A stretch of 64,000 nt of DNA from Arthrobacter sp. PAMC25284 (GTDB taxonomy: Bacteria > Actinomycetota > Actinomycetes > Actinomycetales > Micrococcaceae). The notes beneath the pieces were generated by a model. The model did not search any database and had not been told where the DNA came from. It saw only the letters and a program-made list of their open reading frames with translations. The position numbers and the translations under genes were made by a program. Numbering within the stretch: position 1 is the first letter of the stretch; each line of letters starts with the position of its first letter. Shown piece after piece: positions 56,122-64,000 of this stretch. The stretch lies in contig NZ_CP080382.1 in assembly GCF_019443425.1 (NCBI RefSeq), positions 3,038,001 through 3,102,000 of the forward strand, in the 5' to 3' direction.

Positions 56122-57954
56122 ATGATTCGACTGCAACGGGCGGCTGCATTCGCGGCGCTGAACATCTTAGTGGTGGCGGGGCTGACCGTCGGCGCCGGAC
56201 CGGCTGCGGCCGCCGTGAGCTGTCAGGCATCGACGCCGGCACCATCGAACAACTATCCGGGGACGACGGTGGTCGCAACAAGCTTTGAAACAGGCAGCAT
56301 CACCGAAGCCGGCTTCAACGCCCCCACGACAAAGGGAACCGGCAAGGCGGGGATTTCTGACGTAAAGGCACATTCCGGAAAATGCGCGGCGAGAATCCAA
56401 GTGACAACGGCCGCGGGGTCGGTGGCAAATTTCCAGGCCCCGCTACCCTCCGGCACCAACGACGTCTACGCGGACGGCTGGTTCAACGTCGCAAAGAAGG
56501 GAGCGACCGACAACAACGTTCCGATGTTCCGGTTCTTCAACGGCAACACGCGTGTGCTCGATGTTTTTCGTTCCAACAGCAACGGCGAACTGTGGCTGCG
56601 CATAACAGCGCCGGACGGCACGTATTCCTACGAGCGCCTGAACCCCCCGGTTGAACTCGGCACCTGGCATCACCTTGTTGTTCACGTCGTTCCCAATGGC
56701 AGCAAGACCACCGTCGAGATCTGGTTTGACGACAAGTCGGTGTTTTCGAGCAAGAACGTGAACGTAAAGTACAGCGACTTGACGGCGGTTCAGTTGGGTG
56801 CAGAACATCCCCGGCAGGCCGGCGAGAGCTACATCGATGACGTCATCATCAAGGCCGGCGCGCCCCGGGAGTCCGGCACCTTTACGCCCATCGACCCCGT
56901 CCGTATCCTCGATACCCGCGGCTCATCTGCTGTCGGGGCCAAATCCGCCGTGACCTTCACAGCCGAAGGCGTCAGCGGAATCCCGTCCAAGGTCTCGGCC
57001 GTTGTGTTCAACCTGACCGTCACTCAGCCAACGAAGCCCGGATTCGTCACCGCTTACCCCAACGGCACCACACGGCCCAACGCGTCAAACCTGAACTTTG
57101 GGCCAGGACAGACCGTTCCGAACCTGGTCACAGTACCCGTTGGCTCCGACGGAAAGGTCGCACTGTACAACGAGTCCACGGGAACATCGCACCTTATTGC
57201 CGATGTCACCGGCTATTACACCGATGGCAAAGCCAGCGTGCCCGGTTCCTTCCAGACGGTGGACCCATCGCGGATCCTCGATACCAGGCCCTCGGCTGTC
57301 GCAAAGGACTCCTCGGTGAGCTTCCAGGTGGGCGGCGTCAAAGGCATCCCGTCCAAGGTCGCCGCGGTCGTCTTCAACCTGACCGTGACTGAGGCAACGT
57401 CGAACGGCTTTGCCACGGCCTACGCCTCGGGAGGCAACAAGCCCAACGCCTCCAACTTGAACTTCGCCGCCGGGCAGACGGTGCCGAACCTGGTCACGGT
57501 TCCCGTTGGTTCCGACGGAAAAGTCACCATCTTCAACAGTTCGGGCGGATCGGCCCAGTTTGTTGCCGATATCGCTGGCTACTACCTCCCCGGCACACCG
57601 AAAGCCTCGGGGACCTTCAAGGCCGTTGGGCCGGACCGGATCCTCGATACCCGGAAGTCCAGCGCAGTGGGAGCTGGTTCGACGGTTTCGTTCTCGGTTC
57701 CGGGCGGCAATGGCACACCGCTGGCCGCTGTTTTCAACCTGACAGTGACCGAGGCCACGTCCAACGGGTTCGCGACCGCCTACGCTTCAGGTGCATCGAA
57801 GCCCGAATCGTCCAACCTGAACTTCGCGAAAGGTCAGACCATACCGAACCTGGTCGCAGTGCGGGTCGGTAGCGATGGAAAAGTCACGGTGCTCAACGCG
57901 TCCTCTGGCAAGTCGCAGTTCATCGCCGACCTCGCGGGGTACTTCCTCCGCTAG
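56122..57954 (+). CDS. Secreted surface protein: LamG-like domain plus three tandem repeats
   Basis: A 610-residue exported protein. The signal peptide (RAAAFAALNILVVAGL... to AAAA, about residue 32) is followed by a concanavalin/LamG-like domain (about 45-250; DVYADGWFNVAK, GTWHHLVVHVVP, SYIDDVIIKAG). Three repeats of about 120 residues follow, each starting RILDTR and containing AVVFNLTVT, a GF-T-YA/YP-G segment, SNLNF, G-T-PN-V and ending with a D-GYY/YF motif (nucleotides about 56872-57225, 57241-57588, 57604-57951). No LPXTG or membrane anchor. It has its own 208-base upstream region and its own terminator inside the Tad locus. An adhesin or pilus-associated protein is plausible. Confidence 0.85.
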   Translation: MIRLQRAAAFAALNILVVAGLTVGAGPAAAAVSCQASTPAPSNNYPGTTVVATSFETGSITEAGFNAPTTKGTGKAGISDVKAHSGKCAARIQVTTAAGSVANFQAPLPSGTNDVYADGWFNVAKKGATDNNVPMFRFFNGNTRVLDVFRSNSNGELWLRITAPDGTYSYERLNPPVELGTWHHLVVHVVPNGSKTTVEIWFDDKSVFSSKNVNVKYSDLTAVQLGAEHPRQAGESYIDDVIIKAGAPRESGTFTPIDPVRILDTRGSSAVGAKSAVTFTAEGVSGIPSKVSAVVFNLTVTQPTKPGFVTAYPNGTTRPNASNLNFGPGQTVPNLVTVPVGSDGKVALYNESTGTSHLIADVTGYYTDGKASVPGSFQTVDPSRILDTRPSAVAKDSSVSFQVGGVKGIPSKVAAVVFNLTVTEATSNGFATAYASGGNKPNASNLNFAAGQTVPNLVTVPVGSDGKVTIFNSSGGSAQFVADIAGYYLPGTPKASGTFKAVGPDRILDTRKSSAVGAGSTVSFSVPGGNGTPLAAVFNLTVTEATSNGFATAYASGASKPESSNLNFAKGQTIPNLVAVRVGSDGKVTVLNASSGKSQFIADLAGYFLR

Positions 57955-57978
57955 GCAAGGGCACGCCAGCAGAACGAC

Positions 57979-58029
57979 AAAGTCCCCGGGCCGGCAATCA
58001 CCAACGTGGTTGACGGCCCGGGGACTTTT
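57979..58029 (+). terminator. Strong terminator after the repeat surface protein
   Basis: A perfect 14-bp inverted repeat (AAAGTCCCCGGGCC at 57979-57992 against 58015-58028) with a 22-base loop and a final TTTT. It separates the surface-protein gene from the pilin genes. Confidence 0.88.
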
Positions 58030-58244
58030 CTGTGGACGCCGTGCGAACCCTGCATCCGTGACGTCGGTGGGACAGGGCCTGTCCCGGGCATCTTGCAGAT
58101 GTGTTTGCCTCCTGAGCTGTCCTCCACAGCCCCGGTACAGGGGTGTTATCCACTTGGGCCGCCGCCGGTCTTTTGCGGTCGGGTCGGAGCAGGAAGAGTC
58201 GAAGGAGCCGGTGATTCCGCCGGAGACCAGTGGAAGGAAAAGCC

Positions 58245-58526
58245 ATGTCGACCCATCAAGACATTCCCGTCGTGAAGTGCCCAGGCCGGGAGGAAGGCAC
58301 TGCGGAGGTGCACGACCTCTGTGCGGGCGCCGGTCCGACCGGCCGGTGGGCGCACGTCGGCAGCAGACGCACGGGGGCATCGGAAGCGGGCATGGCGACT
58401 GCCGAGTACGCGATCGCCACCCTGGCTGCTGTTGGTTTTGCCGGTGTCCTGGTGTTCATCATGCGAAGTGACGAAGTCCGGGGCTTCCTGCTCAACCTCA
58501 TCCGTGCGGCCCTCGCACTGCCATGA
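58245..58526 (+). CDS. Flp-like pilin (DUF4244)
   Basis: A 93-residue protein. Residues 1-45 are a hydrophilic leader; EAGMATAEYAIATLAAVGFA is the pilin motif, with a possible prepilin cleavage after Gly and the Glu-Tyr pair at +5/+6 as in Flp pilins. One membrane helix follows (to about residue 72). ATG 58245 follows GGAAGGAAAAGCC. It overlaps the TadE gene by four bases (ATGA). Confidence 0.83.
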   Translation: MSTHQDIPVVKCPGREEGTAEVHDLCAGAGPTGRWAHVGSRRTGASEAGMATAEYAIATLAAVGFAGVLVFIMRSDEVRGFLLNLIRAALALP

Positions 58527-59017
58527 GCGCGGTCCGGCCGCTACGGCAACGGGGCCTCCAACCGGTATCGGCCCCGCCGGACACGGACGGCCAATCGGGC
58601 CGGAGGTGTGCACACGGCTGCTCGTCCCGGGGCACCGTAACGGCCGAGTTCGCGGTGACGCTGCCGGCAGTCGTCCTGTTGCTCACTTTCCTGTTGGCCG
58701 GCTCCGCCGCGGGAGTGACACAGCTCCGTTTGGAGGAAGCCGCAAGGGGCGGCGCCCGGGTTCTGGCCCGGGGCGGAAGCGCCGTGGAGGTCACCGGGGC
58801 CGTTCGGCGGCTTGCTGGCGGGTCTGCGGTGACAGCCGTGGCCGCCGACGGCGGATGGCTCAGTGTGACGGTTTCGGACCGGGTCCCCGGCGCCGTCGGC
58901 AAACTGATTCCGTGGACCCTCAGCGCCCGTTCATGGACCCGAAACGAGGCCTCGGGCGAGGCCGGCGCGCCGGTCCGGGACGGGATCGTGGGGCTGTCTC
59001 CGTGGTTTGGCGCATGA
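58523..59017 (+). CDS. TadE-family minor pilin
   Basis: A 164-residue protein with a 37-residue leader, then RGTVTAEFAVTLPAVVLLLT, the TadE membrane segment with the pilin-like G/TVTAEFA site. The C-terminal part (about 70-150) is extracytoplasmic, with GARVLARG and VAADGGWLSVTVSDRV. It is coupled to the genes on both sides by 4-base overlaps. Confidence 0.84.
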   Translation: MSAVRPLRQRGLQPVSAPPDTDGQSGRRCAHGCSSRGTVTAEFAVTLPAVVLLLTFLLAGSAAGVTQLRLEEAARGGARVLARGGSAVEVTGAVRRLAGGSAVTAVAADGGWLSVTVSDRVPGAVGKLIPWTLSARSWTRNEASGEAGAPVRDGIVGLSPWFGA

Positions 59018-59514
59018 TCTGGCCGCAGCGTGCCGGGGCGCAGTATGGGCCCGGGCCCAGGGCCCGGCCCGGGATTGGTTCGGACCCTGGGCGCGTGCTG
59101 GACATCGCGCACAGCTGCCAGAGACGGCATCGGGAGTGCGGTGCCGGGACAGTCCTGGGGCTGGGGATTGGGATCGTCGTGATCATGGCCACGATGTCGC
59201 TCCTGCTGCTGTCACAGGCGGCGGTTGCCGCGTCCCGGGCCGCTGCGGCCGCCGACCTAGCGGCGCTCGCAGCGGCGGATGCTGCCCGGGGAATCACTGC
59301 CGGCGAGCCGTGCGCCGTCGCGAGGGACGTGGCGGCCAGGAACAACGCAAGGCTCACCAGCTGTCTCAAGGGTGCGGGGGAGACGGTCCAAGTCGGGACT
59401 GAGGTGACGACTGTTCCCCTGCTTGGTCCGGCCCGCGGTCTTGCCCGGGCCGGACCGCCGCCGGCACTGGACGGGGGTCCGGCGCCGGCACGGGACGGGG
59501 GTCCGGCGCCGTGA
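59014..59514 (+). CDS. TadE/TadF-like membrane protein (helicase/secretion neighbourhood type)
   Basis: A 166-residue protein with a leader of about 45 residues, a membrane segment (GAGTVLGLGIGIVVIMATMS), an Ala-rich helix (AAADLAALAAADAARG) and CAVARDVAARNNARLTSC, with two Cys residues. The layout matches the last Tad-locus protein of actinobacteria. The final 25 residues are a Gly/Pro/Ala repeat (DGGPAPA twice). It converges with the helicase. Confidence 0.82.
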   Translation: MIWPQRAGAQYGPGPRARPGIGSDPGRVLDIAHSCQRRHRECGAGTVLGLGIGIVVIMATMSLLLLSQAAVAASRAAAAADLAALAAADAARGITAGEPCAVARDVAARNNARLTSCLKGAGETVQVGTEVTTVPLLGPARGLARAGPPPALDGGPAPARDGGPAP

Positions 59515-59539
59515 GCGGGGTCCCGCCAGGACAGCCGGC

Positions 59540-61946
59540 CTAACCGGTTACGGCTGGGCCTCCGGTGGCCGACAGCTCGGCCGGCTGGCCGGTCTCCATC
59601 CAATCGGTGGCGTCCTTGAGCAGGACATCGATCAGCGTGACGGCGGCGTCCTTGTCCAGGGGGTTGTTCTTGTTTCCGCATTTGGGCGACTGTACGCAGG
59701 ATGGGCAGCCTGACTCGCATTCGCAGGCCTTGATGGCATCCCGGGTGGCGGAGAGCCAGACCCTGGCCTTGTCGTAGCCGCGTTCGGCGAAGCCGGCCCC
59801 GCCAGGATGGCCGTCATAGACGAAGATCGTCGGGACTCCGGTGTCGGCATGGATAGCCGTTGACACCCCGCCGATATCCCACCGGTCGCTGGACGCCACG
59901 AGGGGCAGCAACCCGATGGCGGCGTGCTCGGCGGCGTGCAGGGCGCCGGGAAACTGCGCTTCAATCAGCCCGGCACCGGTCAGCGAACGGTTCTCGACGA
60001 CAAACCAGACGGCCTTGGTAAACAGGTCCCGGGCGCCGAGCTGCAGCGGTTCTTCGCCCAGGATCTCGTTGGAAATAAGCGCCTTCCGCTGGAAGGAGAC
60101 CACCTGCGTTGTCACTTTTACGTCGCCAAAGTGCACGGCGATATCACCCCACCGCGTAGTGCGCTGTGTTTCAAGGACCTCGATCTGGGTGACGTCCCGG
60201 GCCGTGGTGTAGTAGTCCGGATTCGCCCGGCGGACCACAACACAGTGATCGTCCTCATTCAAATCCTCGACCACATAGCTCTCACCCTGATGGACGTAGA
60301 TCGCGCCGGTGTGCGCCTGGTAATGCGTCTGCGGCGAATCCATCGTCCCAAGCAGCGAACCGGTGTCGGCATCCACGATGCTGACCGGGGCCGCCGCCGT
60401 CGGCTCTCAGATTGACCATCCCCGCGGCGCTTTGCGGGTGGGTCCAGAACCATCCGGCGGGCCGCTTGCGGAGGTAGCCCTGTACTACCAGCCGGTCCAG
60501 GAGCTTCTCCGCCGTGCCGCCGAAGAGGTCCAGTTCGGCATACCCGAGCGGCAGCTCGGCCGCTGCGGCACACAGATGCGGGCCGAGGACATAGGGGTTG
60601 GCCGGATCGAAGACCGTAGCCTCCACCGACACATCGAAAATCGCCTCGGGGTGGTTCACGAGGTAGGTGTCGAGCGGGTCATCGCTCGCGACGAACGCGG
60701 CAATGGCGTCCTGGCCGGCCCGGCCGGCCCGCCCGATCTGCTGGAATAACGACGCGCGTGTACCCGGCCAGCCCGCGACCAGCACGGCGTCGAGTCCGGA
60801 AATATCGATGCCGAGCTCCAGGGCCGACGTGCTGGACACCCCGAGCAGTTCGCCGGACCGCAGCGCCTTCTCCAGGGCCCGGCGCTCCTCCGGGAGATAA
60901 CCCGAGCGGTAGGCAGCAACGCGCTGCGGCAGGCTCGGGTCCACCTCGTCGAGTAGGCGTTTGGTGATCGACGCGATGGTTTCCGCCCCCCGCCGCGATT
61001 TGATGAAGGCGATGGTCCGCACCCTGGAGGACACCAGGTTGGCGAGCAGATCCGAGGTTTCGGCCACGGCCGTCCGGCGTTCCTTGGCGCCGTTTTCGCC
61101 CCGGATGTCGGTCAGAGCCGGCTCCCAGAAAGCCACCGTGGTGGAACCGTGCGGCGAGGAGTCCTCACTCACGGCGCGCACGGGCGCCCCAATGAGCCGG
61201 CCGAACGAGGTTCCAGGCTCGGAAGCGGTGGCGGACGCGGCGATGAACACCGGGCCCGGGTGTGAGCTGCCCGGGCTGTAGTGGGCACAGATGCGACGTA
61301 ACCGGCGCATGAGATTGGCGACGTGGGATCCGAACACTCCACGGTAGCTGTGCGCCTCGTCCACAATCACGTACCTCAGCCGACGGAAGAACCGGGCCCA
61401 CCACGCGTGGTTAGGGAGGATCCCGAAGTGCAACATGTCCGGGTTGGCCAGAATGAAGTTGGCGTGGTCGCGGATCCAGCGCCGGGAGGCGGGATCCGTA
61501 TCGCCGTCGTAAGTTTCTGCCCTGACGGTCGGAAGCTTGAGCGCACGGATTGCTGACAGCTGGTCAGCGGCCAGGGCCTTGGTGGGGGACAGGTACAGAG
61601 TCACTGCGCCGTCGTCGTGGATCTTGCCGGGGTTGGCCAGGACCGCGAGCTCGGACCGGTGGATCGCGTCCAGGGCCGGGAGTTGGTAGGCCAGTGATTT
61701 TCCCGAGGCCGTGCCGGTGGCGATTACCACATGTTCACCGGCGTGGGCCAGCTCGGCCGCCTGGATCTGGTGGCGGTAGGGCTCGTGGATCCCGAGAGAC
61801 CCGTACGCCGACACCAGATCGGCGTGGGCCCAGTCCGGCCACGGCGCGTGGATGGCCTGGCGGGCGGGAATGGTGCGCACATGACGCAGCTGTTCCGGGT
61901 CCGGGCCGCGGCCCAGCAACGGAATCAGGGATTCATGTGGGTTCAC
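59540..61946 (-). pseudogene. DEAD/DEAH-box helicase with DUF1998 domain, broken by a +1 frameshift
   Basis: The N-terminal frame from 61946 carries VIATGTASGKSLAYQLPA (Walker A), YVIVDEAHSYRG (DEAH), FIAASATASEP (SAT) and the C-terminal RecA motif IGRAGRAGQDA. At 60387-60390 a GGGG run (CCCC on the coding strand) has one extra base; removing it joins DGGGPVSIVDADTGSLLG and gives about 801 residues. The restored C-terminus has the DUF1998 Cys cluster (CECESGCPSCVQSPKCG) and HPGGAGFAERGY. Orthologues sit next to Tad genes in mycobacteria. Probably intact in reality. Confidence 0.86.
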
Positions 61947-62020
61947 CTGTCCATTGTTTCATCCGGCCTCAAATCAGAGCCGCGGCGGCAGGCTGAACAG
62001 GCACGGCAGATATCCAGGCG

Positions 62021-62713
62021 CTATCCCACGGACAGGTCGGACCCTTCCTCCGAAGCGGAGAGCATCAGCACCTGGCACACAGTGCGCCAGCCGAGATGCG
62101 AATACAGCTGCTGGCCGTCCAGCGAGGCCAGCAGCAGGCCGGAGTCGACGTCGTGTTCGAAGGCCTGGGCAGCCAGGGCCTTCATGATGAAGCTTCCCAA
62201 ACCCCGTCGCTGAAAATTCGGTTCCGTGACGATCTTGTCGAAAATGGCCGTGGGGCCCACCACGAACACCCGTCCGCTGGCGGCGACCTCGTCGCCTGCG
62301 TACACGATGGCGTGGTGCACCCCATACACCGTGGACGTCTCCAGCGTCAGGTCGTCGTCCGAAAGCCACGGGTCTTCGGCATCCTGGGTTTCCATGTCCA
62401 CGATCATCATCGTCTGGGTGGCGGACGTGACGTTGAGTCCGTGTTTCTGGGCGAGATCCGTGTAACGGTAGACATCGTTGGAGAGGATCGTCAGGATTCT
62501 GGCGGGCACCTCCGCCGTTTTTCCGGCCAGTTCCGCGAATTCGGAGTCGGAGGGGTCGTGGGCGAAATATTCCCACTCGTGGGTGGTGTCCGCCCTCAGT
62601 GCCGCCGGGAAACGTCCCTCGCGGCGTGTCTCGTAACCCCGGCAGCCGGCCCAACCGGCAACCCAGATTTCCAGCAGATGAGTGGTGTCTTCAACCATCG
62701 CCTCAAGACTCAT
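62021..62713 (-). CDS. GNAT-family N-acetyltransferase
   Basis: A 230-residue protein. A helical N-terminal part leads to a GNAT domain with VYAGDEVAASGRVFVVGPTA and the acetyl-CoA loop FQRRGLGSFIMKALAAQA, then YSHLGWRTVCQVLML. Substrate unknown. ATG 62713 is preferred over GTG 62740 because TACGCT lies six bases before it, compatible with a leaderless start. It diverges from trhO. Confidence 0.85.
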   Translation of the reverse strand: MSLEAMVEDTTHLLEIWVAGWAGCRGYETRREGRFPAALRADTTHEWEYFAHDPSDSEFAELAGKTAEVPARILTILSNDVYRYTDLAQKHGLNVTSATQTMMIVDMETQDAEDPWLSDDDLTLETSTVYGVHHAIVYAGDEVAASGRVFVVGPTAIFDKIVTEPNFQRRGLGSFIMKALAAQAFEHDVDSGLLLASLDGQQLYSHLGWRTVCQVLMLSASEEGSDLSVG

Positions 62714-62848
62714 GTGACGAGCGTATTCCAGCCCTGCCACAAGCGACAGGGGTTGAGCTGCGGGAACGGCGGTTACTTACCCAATTGTGACAGAGCCCGG
62801 CGGCCACCCGCCGGCGCCCGGCGTTAACTGCCACCAAGGACGCTCAAG

Positions 62849-62854
62849 TACGCT
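62849..62854 (+). promoter_or_regulatory. Candidate -10 element for leaderless trhO
   Basis: TACGCT (TANNNT) followed by 7 bases and GTG 62862. No Shine-Dalgarno. Same geometry as at 36993-37015 and 1388-1393. Confidence 0.4.
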
Positions 62855-62861
62855 TAAAAGC

Positions 62862-63755
62862 GTGGCTTTAAACAGGATCGTTCTCTTTTATGGTTTTACC
62901 CCGCTCCCCGACCCGGACGCCGTCCGACTCTGGCAGCGCGCCCTCTGCGAAAAGCTCGGGCTGACCGGCCGCATCATCATTTCCAAGGACGGCATCAATG
63001 CGACCGTCGGTGGGGAGCTCCAGGCCATTAAGCAGTATGTAAAGACCACGCGCCAGTACAAGGGCTTCCACGGCATCGACGTGAAATTCTCTGATGGCGG
63101 CGCGGCGGACTTTCCCCGGCTGAGCGTGAAGGTCCGGGATGAGATTGTGTCCTTCGGCGCTCCCGGCGAGCTGAGGGTCGACGACGGCGGTGTCGTTGGC
63201 GGCGGCACGCACCTCACCCCCGAAGAACTCCATCGGCTGGTGGAGGCCAAAAAGCAGGCCGGGGACGACGTGGTTTTTTTCGACGGACGTAACGGATTCG
63301 AGGCCCAGATCGGCAAGTTCAAGGACGCCGTCGTCCCTGATGTCGCCACGACACACGATTTCATCAAGGAACTTGACTCCGGCAAGTACGACTCGCTTAA
63401 GGACAAGCCGGTTGTCACCTACTGCACCGGCGGGATCCGTTGCGAGGTGCTCTCAAGCCTGATGGTGAACCGCGGTTTCAAAGAGGTCTACCAGCTCGAC
63501 GGCGGCATCGTCCGCTACGGCGAGGCCTTCAAGGATCAGGGCCTCTGGGAGGGATCCCTCTACGTCTTCGACAAGCGGATGCACCTTGAATTCAGCGACG
63601 ACGCCAAGACCATCGGCACCTGTACCCGGTGTGCGGCGCCGACGAGCAAGTTCGAGAATTGTTCCAACCCGAGCTGCCGGGTCCTAACGCTGTATTGCGC
63701 GGAATGTGCCGCCAGCCCGGAGACCCTGCGCTGCCCCGAGGGCTGCGCCGCCTGA
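62862..63755 (+). CDS. trhO: tRNA uridine-34 hydroxylase (rhodanese family)
   Basis: A 297-residue protein with an N-terminal acylphosphatase-like domain ([26 protein letters not shown]), a central rhodanese domain and a Cys-rich C-terminus. The catalytic loop is [20 protein letters not shown]. The tail has [19 protein letters not shown] and CAECAAS, a probable zinc site. TrhO makes ho5U34 in wobble-position tRNA. The GTG start is set by the [10 protein letters not shown] beginning and by the -10 spacing. Confidence 0.92.
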   Translation: MALNRIVLFYGFTPLPDPDAVRLWQRALCEKLGLTGRIIISKDGINATVGGELQAIKQYVKTTRQYKGFHGIDVKFSDGGAADFPRLSVKVRDEIVSFGAPGELRVDDGGVVGGGTHLTPEELHRLVEAKKQAGDDVVFFDGRNGFEAQIGKFKDAVVPDVATTHDFIKELDSGKYDSLKDKPVVTYCTGGIRCEVLSSLMVNRGFKEVYQLDGGIVRYGEAFKDQGLWEGSLYVFDKRMHLEFSDDAKTIGTCTRCAAPTSKFENCSNPSCRVLTLYCAECAASPETLRCPEGCAA

Positions 63756-63832
63756 AGCGCCCGCCCGCCAGCCCGGAGGCTATGCGCTTCCGGGGACGCC
63801 GAGAGCCGGCTAGCCCGGAGGGCGTGCCCTGG

Positions 63833-64000
63833 TCAGGCTCGGTCCACCATGTACGCGTAGTTCGCCGGGGCCTGTCCGGCGATCTGAATCGTGAGGACTT
63901 CCTCCGTGGGCAGAAAGACAATGTTGACCGCGGACGTCCCGCACCGCAGGCTCAGATCGAGGAGCACCATATCCGCGCCGCGGACGGTAAAAAACACCCG
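63833..64000 (-). CDS. Partial hypothetical protein (C-terminus only)
   Basis: The last 55 codons of a gene that enters from the right edge, ending at TGA 63833. Visible residues form alternating strands (VFFTVRGADMVLLDLSLRCG, VNIVFLPTEEVLTIQIAG) and end YAYMVDRA. The amphipathic strand pattern suggests a real protein. I do not recognise it. Confidence 0.6.
   Translation of the reverse strand, partial: RVFFTVRGADMVLLDLSLRCGTSAVNIVFLPTEEVLTIQIAGQAPANYAYMVDRA

Noticed and set aside
59423..59512. Tandem GGACGGGGGTCCGGCGCC repeat as an independent element
   Set aside because: It is in frame with the last Tad gene and encodes DGGPAPA twice; a local duplication inside a coding tail.
1..64000. CRISPR arrays, insertion sequences, rRNA or prophage genes
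   Set aside because: No regularly spaced short repeats with unique spacers, no transposase or integrase, and no rRNA sequence were seen; only one tRNA gene was found.

Overview
The window is high-GC DNA, densely packed on both strands, with many 4-base start/stop overlaps, frequent GTG starts and several starts that look leaderless. Gene content points to an actinobacterium of the Micrococcaceae (Arthrobacter or Pseudarthrobacter type). Supporting families are a Crp-type regulator beside a MarP-like membrane protease, a Tad pilus locus next to a DUF1998 helicase, an HspR-like MerR regulator beside Hsp20, App1 phosphatase, a GH15 trehalase-like enzyme, DUF2254, DUF2332 and DUF2630. The genus is inferred from gene families only.

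Layout. 1-9.7 kb: the N-terminus of a secreted subtilisin-like protease, a K+ channel, a luciferase-like monooxygenase, an ammonium transporter with GlnR-like boxes, an APC permease coupled to a DUF2254 membrane protein, a phosphoribosyltransferase-hydrolase fusion and DUF302. 9.7-24 kb: a stress and storage region with universal stress protein, epimerase, aldo/keto reductase, the scar of an Entner-Doudoroff-type gene pair, PAP2 phosphatase, HspR/Hsp20, TspO, GH1 glucosidase, App1, GH15, CHAD, sterol-carrier-like protein and asparaginase. 24-28 kb: a molybdopterin oxidoreductase and purD-purC. 28-30 kb: an XRE-TPR regulator divergent from a tiny secreted protein carrying three copies of VGNWPDPM, then tRNA-Pro(CGG). 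30-38 kb: a heterodimeric ABC exporter, metallophosphoesterase, class A penicillin-binding protein, DUF4177, RidA and a NUDIX protein. 38-50 kb: crp, MarP-like protease, DUF2332, aroQ, an FAD oxidoreductase with an SRPBCC protein, acs, a membrane protein, nth and a CoA-pyrophosphatase-type NUDIX protein. 50-64 kb: a polA-like gene, the Tad locus (interrupted by a large repeat-containing surface protein), a helicase, a GNAT protein and trhO.

The most interesting locus is 27933-29549. A GTG-started XRE/TPR regulator of 423 residues faces a 72-residue preprotein made of a Sec signal peptide followed by an octapeptide repeated three times with a 13-residue period, the last copy ending exactly at the stop codon. 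This is the layout expected of a peptide pheromone and an RRNPP-type receptor. I know of no described actinobacterial system with this peptide, so the functional reading is inference.

Other points. Four genes (7944, 10386, acs and the DUF1998 helicase) are each broken by one surplus G, always in a GGGG(G)CC context on the given strand, which looks like systematic sequence error rather than biology. Three intergenic regions share a GGACATGC ... GCATGTCC repeat architecture. The ABC pair carries its catalytic-site deviations on one composite ATP site. The penicillin-binding protein and DUF4177 genes diverge from only 37 bp with mirrored leaderless-promoter geometry.
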